Shown: one piece after another, positions 53,901 through 61,166 of the stretch
Numbering within the stretch: the first letter of the stretch is position 1
How the letters are laid out: each line of letters starts with the position of its first letter
Source of the DNA: Granulicella rosea
Lineage (GTDB): Bacteria; Acidobacteriota; Terriglobia; Terriglobales; Acidobacteriaceae
Assembly: GCF_900188085.1 (NCBI RefSeq)
Contig: NZ_FZOU01000014.1
Span: forward strand, 1-64,000
Direction: 5' to 3'
DNA length: 64,000 bases
The notes under the pieces: model-generated
Database searches by the model: none
What the model was told of the DNA's origin: nothing
What the model saw: the letters and a program-made list of their open reading frames with translations, nothing else
Made by a program: the position numbers and the translations under genes

Positions 53901-54419
53901 GGAAAGCATCAGAAGTACCTCGGCTCCGCGAGCCGCGTGATGGATCTCGTGGTCGGCGGCTGGCAGACGAACCTCATCGGGTTCTTCGCCACCGGCCAGC
54001 CCTTCGAGGTCTCCACCGGCTTGACCAACATGGGCAACTACCCGGACAAGGTCGGGCCGATCACGTATCCGAAGCAGATCACCGGCAGATGGTTCAATCC
54101 GGCGGCCTTCTCGAGCGCCAACATTCCGGTGGTCGTGGGCGCGAACCAGGTGACGGTCTACACCCGTGAGGGAACGCTGGGCCGCAATCAGGTCTTCGGG
54201 CCGGGCTTCCGCACCATCAACCTCGGTCTGCAGAAGAACCTGCACATGACGGATCGCATCTCGCTCGAGCTTCACGGGGACGCCTTCAACGCCCTGAACA
54301 CACCGCAGTTCACCAGCCCCAACAGCAACGTAAGCGACACGTTCAACTTCGGCAAGGTGCTGGGTACGCGGCAGAACTCCGCGCGCGAGATTCAGCTCTC
54401 CTCGCGCCTGGTGTTCTAA
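50994..54419 (+). CDS. Oar-like TonB-dependent receptor (alpha-glucan locus)
   Basis: 1141 residues from the ATG with GGAG seven bases ahead; upstream in-frame starts lack a site. A signal peptide ends near SAFAQSDS. The carboxypeptidase-regulatory-like domain (about 40-125) reads GRVVGTVTDTSGALIPGATITLTNV..LNIAALPAGNYSARIEATGFQ. Next is the plug with ITELPLNGRNALNLALLAPGV, LSVNGSRSQANNFILDGVDNNDG and the GRGGGGLIIASYKSGTNQYHGSAFYFYR hallmark of Oar receptors. The barrel ends in EIQLSSRLVF. It is followed by GH13 and GH31 on the same strand, so malto-oligosaccharides are the probable cargo. The 248-base region upstream must hold divergent promoters; no motif shared with the pectin operators was found there. 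Confidence 0.92.
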   Translation: MRRTQTGTLNYGSPLGMACGVVLVTSLAAGFHPSAFAQSDSGRVVGTVTDTSGALIPGATITLTNVANGTVRVEKSGASGELNIAALPAGNYSARIEATGFQSQSLNFTLVVTQVQSLSFKLTPGETTTTIEVESAAQVVNTSDPTLGETIEGKQITELPLNGRNALNLALLAPGVTGGVVGEASNDPSNRNGENGGTELSVNGSRSQANNFILDGVDNNDGLQNIILFFPPVEATQEFKVNTSVSPAQFGRGGGGLIIASYKSGTNQYHGSAFYFYRSGKFAANNNYLFPSLPTFVPKPPFNRNQYGGAMGLPILKDHLFLFGDYEGTRESLPGNLGTASVPTVKMRTGDFSELLNPTFTNGQFQTTFPVCLPNAGTLNANIPANSKGQIYDPQTCQPFAGNIIPTARLNPAAVNYLNAYPLPTRSNEALQNYSYQQQSAIKYNRFNARTDWAMSPKDLFFFRFSYDNSVNGSTSKFPKLPHDAGTSYVHARGYDLGYTRTINTNIVNEARLAYNRDDYGYQPPFYGQNISANLGIVNANRSIETSGGALIGGNNGQLEYTGDYGLFAVPQNTYELTDTLNLQLKNHSLKVGGTYLRREVAFFRPISGKGFFSIAGNGAGYTGWETSELLVGGTSNYAIGAQNGFFANESQEDALFIQDDWRVNRRLTLNLGVRYDLITWPYEKHDQQAAFDPNTGALLLAGKNGVPRSIVNQDNLLFAPRIGFAYDVFGTGKTALHGGYGIFYFPDYGGISNQLGQNPPYGGTANYSASQGYCITFTGQTAQGAPYTCPGYTVGTAATGALPLPGFPNFNAANPPAGLGGVAVDVNNKHSRQQQFNLQVQQQLGKNDTVSVAYVGAHADRLSTYYPINSPTFNFPGFKFPNLAQYGVTLNKYNGISWYNGLQTHFEHRQGNALLTGSYTWSHALDDSGGAYIGSTVALPNNPLASYGNSGEDQRHIFSGSAVYSLPFGKHQKYLGSASRVMDLVVGGWQTNLIGFFATGQPFEVSTGLTNMGNYPDKVGPITYPKQITGRWFNPAAFSSANIPVVVGANQVTVYTREGTLGRNQVFGPGFRTINLGLQKNLHMTDRISLELHGDAFNALNTPQFTSPNSNVSDTFNFGKVLGTRQNSAREIQLSSRLVF

Positions 54420-54420
54420 C

Positions 54421-54463
54421 GACGTGGACCCGAGGCGCCAGCACGGCGCCTCGGGTCCACGTC
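54421..54463 (+). terminator. 19-bp perfect hairpin directly after the receptor gene
   Basis: GACGTGGACCCGAGGCGCC (54421-54439) is exactly complementary to 54445-54463 around a five-base AGCAC loop. It begins one base after the receptor stop and ends 62 bases before the GH13 start. No T-tract follows, so it may be a partial terminator or an mRNA-stabilising element that sets receptor and enzyme levels apart. Confidence 0.78.
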
Positions 54464-54525
54464 GCATCGCTCTTCGTGTTGCATCGAACGAAGGCCAACC
54501 GTACAACGTCAAAGACAGGATCGGA

Positions 54526-55977
54526 ATGAAGACTTTCTTGCCGCATATTCTCTGCTGCCTGCTCTCCACGGCGGCTGCATCATTTGCACAGATGCCAGCG
54601 GGCCCGGTAGGCGCGCCGGCGACCGCCTCCGCAGCCACGGCGCGAACCCCGCAGCCGTGGCTGCAATCCGCTGTGATCTACGAGATCTTTCCCCGCTCGT
54701 TCTCGCCCGCGGGCAATCTCAACGGCGTCACGGCGAAGCTCGATCAACTGCAGCAGCTCGGCGTGAACGTGCTCTGGCTGATGCCTCTTCATCCGGTGGG
54801 ACAGCTTCAGAAAAAAGGCCCACAGGGCAGTCCCTACGCGGTGCGCGACTACTACGCGATCGACCCCGGCTATGGTACGAAGGACGATCTGCATCGTCTG
54901 ATCGACGAAGCCCATCGCCGGCACATGCGCGTCATCATCGACATCGTGGCGAACCACACCGCGTTCGACAGCGTGATGATGTCGCACCCCGACTTCTACA
55001 AGCACGATGCGCAGGGCAAAATCCTCTCGCCCTACGACTGGACCGACGTCGCCGCGCTGGACTACACGAACCCGAAGCTGCGCCGCTACATGATCGACAT
55101 GCTGCTCTACTGGGCGAAGGACTTCAACCTTGACGGCTTCCGCTGCGATGCGGCGGGCGAGGTTCCGACCGACTTCTGGGAGAGCGCGCGCAGGGAGCTC
55201 GACCACCTACATCCCGGCATCCTGATGCTTGCCGAGGCCTCGAAGCCGGAGCTGCTCCGCAGCGCCTTCGATCTCGATTACTCCTGGCCGATGATGGCCG
55301 CGCTGAACGACATCCTCCAGCATGGCCAGTCGGCCAGCTCGCTCCGGACGACGCTCGCGCAGGAGGCAGCCGCGTTTCCCAAACAGTCCGTTCACATGCG
55401 CATGTTCGACGACCACGATGAGCAGCGCGCCCTCGGACGTTACGGCGCGGCCGGCTCGCTCGCCGCGGCGGCGCTCATCTTCACCCTCGACGGCGTACCC
55501 ATGATCTATAACGGAATGGAGGTCTCGGACACGACCGAATCCGGCGCTCCGGCATTGTTCGAAAACCTCAAAATCTGGTGGCAGGCTGGCGAGATGCGGC
55601 CAGAGTTCCCCCGGTACTACGACTTCCTGATCGCGCTTCGAGCGCATGAAGCGGCCTTGCGGCAGGGCGCCACCGTGTGGATTCACAACTCGGACGAGGC
55701 CCATGTCGTCAGCTATATTCGACGGACGAACGAGGACGAGATGCTCGTCGCGGTCAACCTCTCCGGCACGCCGTTTCGCGGAACGCTTGAAGCCGCCGGT
55801 GCGTGGGACGAGGTCGTTGCGCCCGCGACACGCCAGCGGCCAAACACGAACGAAGCCGCGCCGCCAGAGGCCAGCGTTCCGGCGCCGGCACTGCCCGCAC
55901 TGTCTTTGAACTCTTTCGGGGTTCGAATCTTTCATCGCTCGCTGCACGGCGCCGCCCAGCCCGCACCGAGCCATTGA
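54526..55977 (+). CDS. Exported GH13 alpha-amylase-family enzyme
   Basis: 483 residues from the ATG with AGGA ahead. A signal peptide ends near ASFAQMP. GH13 conserved regions: I DIVANHT, II GFRCDAA (nucleophile Asp), III LMLAEAS (acid/base Glu), IV FDDHDEQR (the usual N-H-D is D-H-D, with the transition-state Asp kept). VIYEIFPRSFSP and LWLMPLHPVGQLQKKGPQGSPYAVRDYYAIDP mark the start of the barrel. It probably hydrolyses or transglycosylates starch-type oligosaccharides in the periplasm. The C-terminal domain is short and Pro/Ala-rich. The GH31 gene follows by 20 bases, and the two form an alpha-glucan processing pair with the receptor upstream. Confidence 0.9.
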   Translation: MKTFLPHILCCLLSTAAASFAQMPAGPVGAPATASAATARTPQPWLQSAVIYEIFPRSFSPAGNLNGVTAKLDQLQQLGVNVLWLMPLHPVGQLQKKGPQGSPYAVRDYYAIDPGYGTKDDLHRLIDEAHRRHMRVIIDIVANHTAFDSVMMSHPDFYKHDAQGKILSPYDWTDVAALDYTNPKLRRYMIDMLLYWAKDFNLDGFRCDAAGEVPTDFWESARRELDHLHPGILMLAEASKPELLRSAFDLDYSWPMMAALNDILQHGQSASSLRTTLAQEAAAFPKQSVHMRMFDDHDEQRALGRYGAAGSLAAAALIFTLDGVPMIYNGMEVSDTTESGAPALFENLKIWWQAGEMRPEFPRYYDFLIALRAHEAALRQGATVWIHNSDEAHVVSYIRRTNEDEMLVAVNLSGTPFRGTLEAAGAWDEVVAPATRQRPNTNEAAPPEASVPAPALPALSLNSFGVRIFHRSLHGAAQPAPSH

Positions 55978-55997
55978 TGCACTCAGGAGCCTTTGGC

Positions 55998-58460
55998 ATG
56001 ACCTTTCGCATTGCTCCAACTCTTGCCGTCTGCGGCTTTTTCCTGACGGTCTCCGCATTCGCCCAGCAGGCGCTCGACCATACGGCCACCGGCGTTCAGG
56101 CTTCGTCCGGCGCCAGGACGCTCCGCGTCGATGCACTGCGTCCCGACGTTCTGCGTGTTCGCCTCTTCCCGCTCGGCCAGCCGAAGGAGGACGCCTCCTG
56201 GGCCGTGCTCGAAGCCGCGCGCACGGCGCATGCCGCGGTGACGTCCACCGGCGATGGCTTCACCACCTCCGCCCTGCGAGTAATCGTCGGCCCGGACCTG
56301 CGTCTCAAGGTGACCGACCTCGCCGGCAATGTTCTTCAAGAAGACGCGGCGCCGGTCAGCTTCGACGGCGCGGGCTTCAAGGTCAGCAAGCAGAAGTCGC
56401 CCGAAGACCACTTCTTCGGCCTCGGCGATAAGCCGGGCCCGCTCGATCGCGCCGGGCAGTCCTTCGTCATGTGGAACACCGATAACTTCGGCTGGCAGGA
56501 GTCCACCGACCCGATCTATAAGTCGATTCCCTTCTTCCTCGACATGCACTCCGGCCGTGCGCTCGGCGTGCTCTTCGACAACACCTTCCGGTCTTACTTC
56601 GACTTTGGACACGAGCGCACCGACCGCTACGCCTTCTCCGCTCCCGACGGCCCGCTCGACTACTACCTGCTCTACGGTCCGGAGCCGAAGCAGGTGATTG
56701 AAACCTATGCCTGGCTGACCGGCCCGACGCCTCTGCCGCCGATGTGGGCGTTGGGATACCAGCAATCGCGCTACAGCTACACCCCCCGCGCGCGCGTGGA
56801 AGAGGTTGCGGCGAAGCTGCGCGCGGACCATATCCCCGCCGATGTGATCTGGCTGGACATCGACTACCAGTACAGAAACCGGCCCTTCACCGTCGACCCC
56901 GAAACCTTCCCCGACTTTCCCGGCCTCATCCACAAACTTACGGCGGAGAACTTCCAAACAGTCGTCATCACCGATCTGCACATCGCGGAGCAGCCCGGCC
57001 AGGGCTATGCTCCTTACGACTCCGGCAAGGCAGGCGACCACTTCGTCAAACGCGGCGGCAAGGACTACGTCGGTCCCGTGTGGCCCGGTCCTTCGGTGTT
57101 TCCGGACTTCACCCGCAAGGCGACTCGCGACTGGTGGGGCACGCTCTACAAGCAGTTCGTCGCCGATGGCGTCGCCGGTTTCTGGAACGATATGAACGAG
57201 CCCGCCGTCTTCAGCTATCCGACCAAGACCATGCCCGATGATGTTGAGCATCGCATCGAAGAGCCCGGCTTCCAGTCGCGCACAGCGTTGCACACGGAGA
57301 TCCACAACCTGTACGGCATGGAGAACACGCGCGCGACCTGGGACGGTCAACTCGCGCTGCGGCCGAATCTGCGGCCCTTTGTGATGACCCGCGCCAGCTA
57401 CGCCGGTGGTCAGCGTTATGCCGCGACCTGGACCGGCGACAACTCCTCCACCTGGAACCACCTGCGCCAGACGACGCCCCAACTGCTCAACCTCGGATTG
57501 AGCGGCTTCTCGCTGGCCGGCGCGGATGTCGGCGGCTTTGCCGGCTCGCCGTCGCCCGCGTTGCTGACACGCTGGCTCATGCTTGCCGCCTTCCAACCGA
57601 TCGACCGCGACCACGCCGCCAAGGGCACGCGCGATCATGAGCCCTGGGTCGACGGACCCGAGGAAGAAGCCATTCGCAGGCGTTACATCGAGGAGCGTTA
57701 CCGCCTCATGCCTTACCTCTACACGACCGCCGAGGAGACCTCGCGCGACGGCCTGCCGATCGTGCGTCCGCTATTCCTCGAGTTCCCGCATGCCGCCGCC
57801 GACGGACGTCCGCTCGATCTCGATGCCTCGGGCGAGTTCCTCTTCGGCTCGTCGATCCTGGTCGCCGCATCGCCCTCGCCCGAGGAGGTTGCGCCATATG
57901 AAGTCCATCTGCCGCCCGGCGTCTGGTACGACTATTGGACAGGAGCGAAGCTCGATCGGAGGGCGCCGGTCGAGGCCCGCGATCTCGAAATCCGCGATGC
58001 AAAGGCCACGGCGTTGAAGCCTGTCATGGCGAACCCCGGTCCGGCCGATCTGCCGGTGTATGTTCGCGGCGGCGCCATCCTGCCGATGGCGCCCGTCGTT
58101 CAGTCCACCGGCGAGAGACCGTCCGGGGCGCTCACGCTACGCGTCTTTCCCGGCGAAGACTGCCAGGGATCGATCTACCAGGACGATGGCAAGAGCTACG
58201 ACTTTCGTAAAGGCGCCTACTTCCGCCAGCGTTTTACCTGCGCGCAGAGCGCGGATGGCGCCGTGACGGTCAGCCTGTCGACGCCCGAGGGAAGCTACTC
58301 TCCGTGGTGGCATCAGGTGCGCATCGAGGTGGTTGGACTTGACCGTCCCGCGACCACGGCAACATCAAACGGCAAAAACATCCTCATCGAAACAACAACC
58401 CTCGGCCAGGCCACGACCATCGCTTCCTCCAGCAAAGCGCAAAGCATTACGCTGCGTTGA
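55998..58460 (+). CDS. Exported GH31 alpha-glucosidase
   Basis: 820 residues from the ATG with AGGAG about nine bases ahead; an earlier ATG (55977) overlaps the GH13 stop and is less favoured. A signal peptide ends near SAFAQQAL. GH31 features: FFGLGDKPGPLDRAG, PPMWALGYQQSRYSY, DVIWLDIDYQ, nucleophile Asp in FWNDMNEPAVF, acid/base Asp in ATWTGDNSSTW, GLSGFSLAGADVGGF and RWLMLAAFQPIDRDHAAKGTRDHEPW. C-terminal beta-domains follow, including a DUF5110-like segment (LRVFPGEDCQGSIYQDDGKSYDF). It should release glucose from alpha-linked oligosaccharide ends. It is the last gene of the alpha-glucan unit. Confidence 0.95.
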   Translation: MTFRIAPTLAVCGFFLTVSAFAQQALDHTATGVQASSGARTLRVDALRPDVLRVRLFPLGQPKEDASWAVLEAARTAHAAVTSTGDGFTTSALRVIVGPDLRLKVTDLAGNVLQEDAAPVSFDGAGFKVSKQKSPEDHFFGLGDKPGPLDRAGQSFVMWNTDNFGWQESTDPIYKSIPFFLDMHSGRALGVLFDNTFRSYFDFGHERTDRYAFSAPDGPLDYYLLYGPEPKQVIETYAWLTGPTPLPPMWALGYQQSRYSYTPRARVEEVAAKLRADHIPADVIWLDIDYQYRNRPFTVDPETFPDFPGLIHKLTAENFQTVVITDLHIAEQPGQGYAPYDSGKAGDHFVKRGGKDYVGPVWPGPSVFPDFTRKATRDWWGTLYKQFVADGVAGFWNDMNEPAVFSYPTKTMPDDVEHRIEEPGFQSRTALHTEIHNLYGMENTRATWDGQLALRPNLRPFVMTRASYAGGQRYAATWTGDNSSTWNHLRQTTPQLLNLGLSGFSLAGADVGGFAGSPSPALLTRWLMLAAFQPIDRDHAAKGTRDHEPWVDGPEEEAIRRRYIEERYRLMPYLYTTAEETSRDGLPIVRPLFLEFPHAAADGRPLDLDASGEFLFGSSILVAASPSPEEVAPYEVHLPPGVWYDYWTGAKLDRRAPVEARDLEIRDAKATALKPVMANPGPADLPVYVRGGAILPMAPVVQSTGERPSGALTLRVFPGEDCQGSIYQDDGKSYDFRKGAYFRQRFTCAQSADGAVTVSLSTPEGSYSPWWHQVRIEVVGLDRPATTATSNGKNILIETTTLGQATTIASSSKAQSITLR

Positions 58461-58491
58461 TTCCAGACCATGGCAGGATGAGCATTGGATG

Positions 58492-58536
58492 GGCCGGCGC
58501 GTTCTTCGCTCCGGGTTGCGGCTTTATGCGCCGGCC
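58492..58536. terminator. Hairpin at the convergence of GH31 and the TIM-barrel gene
   Basis: GGCCGGCGC (58492-58500) pairs with GCGCCGGCC (58528-58536). The right arm lies within the last codons of the minus-strand gene. The loop is 27 bases. It is a weak structure, listed because the two genes end here. Confidence 0.4.
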
Positions 58537-59483
58537 TTCATCAACTCCTTCTTCATCCCTGCCCAACTGATTCTGCTGGCCTCCTCCGTCGTGCCTGTGC
58601 CCTTCCAGTGCGTCTCGAGACTCACTGCATCCGCATAGCCGATGTCCTTGAGCGCCTTGAACTGCGCCGCCCAATCGATGAAGCCGATGTCGACCGGCGA
58701 CCACTCAATCTTGCCTGCGTCGTTCTTCACCGCGTTCTTGACATGGCAATGGTGAATGCGATTCTTGGGCAGGCTCTCCCAACCGCCCGGAAAGGCGTCC
58801 AGCTCCCCACGCATGACAGCGTTGGCGGGATCCCAGTTGAGCGCGAAGTTGCGGGACGGGATAGCCGCCAGCGTAGCCGCTGCCTCACGCCCCGTTGCAG
58901 TGTTACACGCAAACTCATTCTCCAGCACAAGCATGACGTTGTCCTTGGCCGCCGTCTCCGAAGCCTGCTGGAGCTTCTCGTTGATCGCCTTGCGATACGG
59001 CTTGATGTCGTCGATGCGCCAGAAGTCGAAGCACCGCACCTTATTCGTCTTGAACTGTCTGGCGAGCGAGATGGAGCGCGCCAGAACCTCGTCCTGTTGT
59101 TTGAAGGTCGTCTCCGCGGCGCCATGCATATCGCCCTTGGACCCATAGGAGGAATGCGGCGCATCCGGCCAATCGACCTTATACAAGGGACTGCCGATAT
59201 CGGTGACCTGTAGACCATACTTCGCAATGATCTTCTGCGCCTCGGCGATCTGCGCATCGGTGATCGCCTGCAGGTTCTTGCCCCAGAGTTCACGAAGCTC
59301 GACAAAGTGGAGACCGAACTCCTTGCTGATGACATAACATGCGTGGTCGAAATCCTGCGAGATCTCATCGGAGATCACGCCTACTTTAAACTTCGAGGCG
59401 GCAGCCCAGGCGCGCTGCGACAGAAGAGAGGCGGTCGCCGCGGCGGCTCCACCAACGAAGGTTCGACGGGATACTGACTTCAT
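58524..59483 (-). CDS. Tat-exported sugar phosphate isomerase/epimerase-like TIM-barrel protein
   Basis: 319 residues from the ATG with AGGAG eight bases ahead. A twin-arginine leader (SVSRRTFVGGAAAATASLLSQ) directs export. The xylose-isomerase-like AP2 barrel shows FKVGVISDEISQDFDHA, LHFVELRELWGKN, VTDIGSPLY, VLENEFAC (metal-binding Glu), FALNWDPANA (Asp), HHCHVKNAV (His) and VSLETHWKG (Glu). All the expected metal ligands of this superfamily are visible. A cytoplasmic epimerase would not need export, so it probably acts on a periplasmic sugar or keto-sugar. It lies on the same strand as a Tat-exported Gfo/Idh/MocA protein and GH43, suggesting a joint pathway. Confidence 0.85.
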   Translation of the reverse strand: MKSVSRRTFVGGAAAATASLLSQRAWAAASKFKVGVISDEISQDFDHACYVISKEFGLHFVELRELWGKNLQAITDAQIAEAQKIIAKYGLQVTDIGSPLYKVDWPDAPHSSYGSKGDMHGAAETTFKQQDEVLARSISLARQFKTNKVRCFDFWRIDDIKPYRKAINEKLQQASETAAKDNVMLVLENEFACNTATGREAAATLAAIPSRNFALNWDPANAVMRGELDAFPGGWESLPKNRIHHCHVKNAVKNDAGKIEWSPVDIGFIDWAAQFKALKDIGYADAVSLETHWKGTGTTEEASRISWAGMKKELMKAGA

Positions 59484-59543
59484 AGCGTAGCTCCTGTAAT
59501 TCATCAAAAGAGTTCGATCGATCAATCGCGTCTGGACTCAACG

Positions 59544-59657
59544 CTAATTTCCTGATTGCGTCATCTCCGCGAGCACGCACTCGCCAGGCCGAGACGAATC
59601 GGCGGCGCCGGTCAGTGCGCTGGAACGTAGGAAGCTGCGGCGGGAGAGCGGGTTCAT
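59544..59657 (-). pseudogene. Orphan twin-arginine leader ORF (37 codons), probable remnant of a Tat-exported protein gene
   Basis: The ATG at 59657 has GGAAGGA six bases ahead. It encodes MNPLSRRSFLRSSALTGAA, a textbook Tat leader, then 18 more residues and a TAG at 59544. No mature domain follows. It lies between two genes that also encode Tat-exported proteins on the same strand, so a third such gene has most likely lost its body by deletion. A genuine small protein is less likely but not excluded. Confidence 0.6.
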
Positions 59658-59699
59658 GGACGTCCTTCCGGGTGACGATGTCGCGTAACGAAAGACGAG

Positions 59700-61007
59700 T
59701 TAGAGATGAGGCTCCCACCCAGGTTCGTACCGGCGACCGAAGTGCTTCATCGCCTCTGGATCGTCGAGAATCTTGCCGTCCGTTGTATCGATGTGAAGCT
59801 CCCGCCCAACCTCCCACGCGATGTTCGAAAGCTGCATCAGGGTGACGGAGACGTTGCCCTGCTCGATTGGCTGGCGCAGCTTCTCGCCCGTTCGAATGGC
59901 GGCGATGAGATTGGCGAAATGTAGATCGGTCATGGAATCGCTGCCGACCAGATCGGACGAAGAGGTCGTATGCGGCAGCTTGAACTCGCTGGTCTTGTTG
60001 CCCTTCAGGTCATAGATCTCGTAGCCGTCGCGGTCGATCACAACCGTGCCGTTCGTGCCCATGATGCACGATCCACGGTCGCGCCCGTAATACTTCATGT
60101 TGTTGCAGCACTTCCCCTCCCACGAGAGCATCGCGTCTTCATAGGTGAAGCTGGTCACCATCGTGTCGTAAAACTGCCAGTCGTCCTTGAAGTGATAGCG
60201 GCCGGCGCTCGCGGTCACGGCCTTCGGATATGCGACGCCGAGAGCCCACCGGCAGATATCCACCTCGTGGGTGCCGTTATTGAGCGACTCGCCCGTGCCC
60301 CAGGTCTTGAACCAATGCCAGTTATAAGGCTGAACGTTGTCCCTGTAATCCTCACGCGGCGCCGGTCCCTGAAACAGATCCCAGTCGAGTGTCGCGGGCG
60401 CCGGCACGTGTTTGCCCACACCGATGGACTTACGCATATTGCTGTACCAGGCTTTGCCGAAGTACGCGCGGCCGATCAGCCCGTTGTGAATCTTCTCGAC
60501 GATCTCGATGGTGGGGGGAGACGATCTCTGCTGCGAGCCCATCTGCACCAGCTTGCCGTACTTGCGCTGCACAGCCACCAGCAACGCTCCCTCCTGGGGA
60601 TTGTGGCTGCATGGCTTTTCGACGTAGACATGCTTCCCTGCCTGCACGCCCATGATGGCCATCGGCGCGTGCCAGTGGTCCGGAGTAGCGATCGTGATGG
60701 CGTCGATCTCCCGCATGGCAAGAACCTTGCGGAAGTCCCGCTCCGCCATTGGCGCCTCACCCATCTCCCGTTGCGCGGCCGAGGCATACTTGGCTAGTAT
60801 GTTGCTCTCCACGTCGCACACGCAGGCGAGACGAGCCTTGCTTTTATTCGCCTTCAGCGAGGAGAGGTGAGCATAGGCGCGGCTGTTCAACCCGATCACG
60901 GCAAAGTTGACACGGTCGTTCGCGCCGACGATCTGGCTGTAGCTCTTTGCTGTCGACGCAATCGCTGCGCTGGCAGCAAGTCGATTGAAGGTCCGGCGCG
61001 TGATCAT
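59700..61007 (-). CDS. Tat-exported Gfo/Idh/MocA-family oxidoreductase
   Basis: 435 residues from the ATG with GGGAGG four bases ahead. The leader MITRRTFNRLAASAAIAS is twin-arginine. The Rossmann part has VNFAVIGLNSRAYAHLSSL, a variant of the nucleotide loop in which the usual GxGxxG is altered, then CDVESN. The family signature EKPCSHNPQEG (the E-K-P motif) follows, as does the catalytic region WKTWGTGESLNNGTHEVDICRWALG with its His and Asp. Members of this exported subgroup are glycoside- or sugar-oxidising/reducing enzymes that carry a tightly bound NAD. It is in line with GH43 upstream (160 bases) and the TIM-barrel gene downstream, so the three probably form one unit. The substrate is unknown. 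Confidence 0.88.
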   Translation of the reverse strand: MITRRTFNRLAASAAIASTAKSYSQIVGANDRVNFAVIGLNSRAYAHLSSLKANKSKARLACVCDVESNILAKYASAAQREMGEAPMAERDFRKVLAMREIDAITIATPDHWHAPMAIMGVQAGKHVYVEKPCSHNPQEGALLVAVQRKYGKLVQMGSQQRSSPPTIEIVEKIHNGLIGRAYFGKAWYSNMRKSIGVGKHVPAPATLDWDLFQGPAPREDYRDNVQPYNWHWFKTWGTGESLNNGTHEVDICRWALGVAYPKAVTASAGRYHFKDDWQFYDTMVTSFTYEDAMLSWEGKCCNNMKYYGRDRGSCIMGTNGTVVIDRDGYEIYDLKGNKTSEFKLPHTTSSSDLVGSDSMTDLHFANLIAAIRTGEKLRQPIEQGNVSVTLMQLSNIAWEVGRELHIDTTDGKILDDPEAMKHFGRRYEPGWEPHL

Positions 61008-61166
61008 AGTCCTCCCGATAGCCCGCTTACCTGTGCGCGTCGAACGATGCCGAAACGCGATACAGCAGTAAAGCATGCGATGACAGCGGAAGACAAGAAC
61101 GCCCTCCCCGGCAGCCGGACACGAGGACAAAAAGAGTTCAAGGAAGACAGGGTTGTCGGCGACGTT

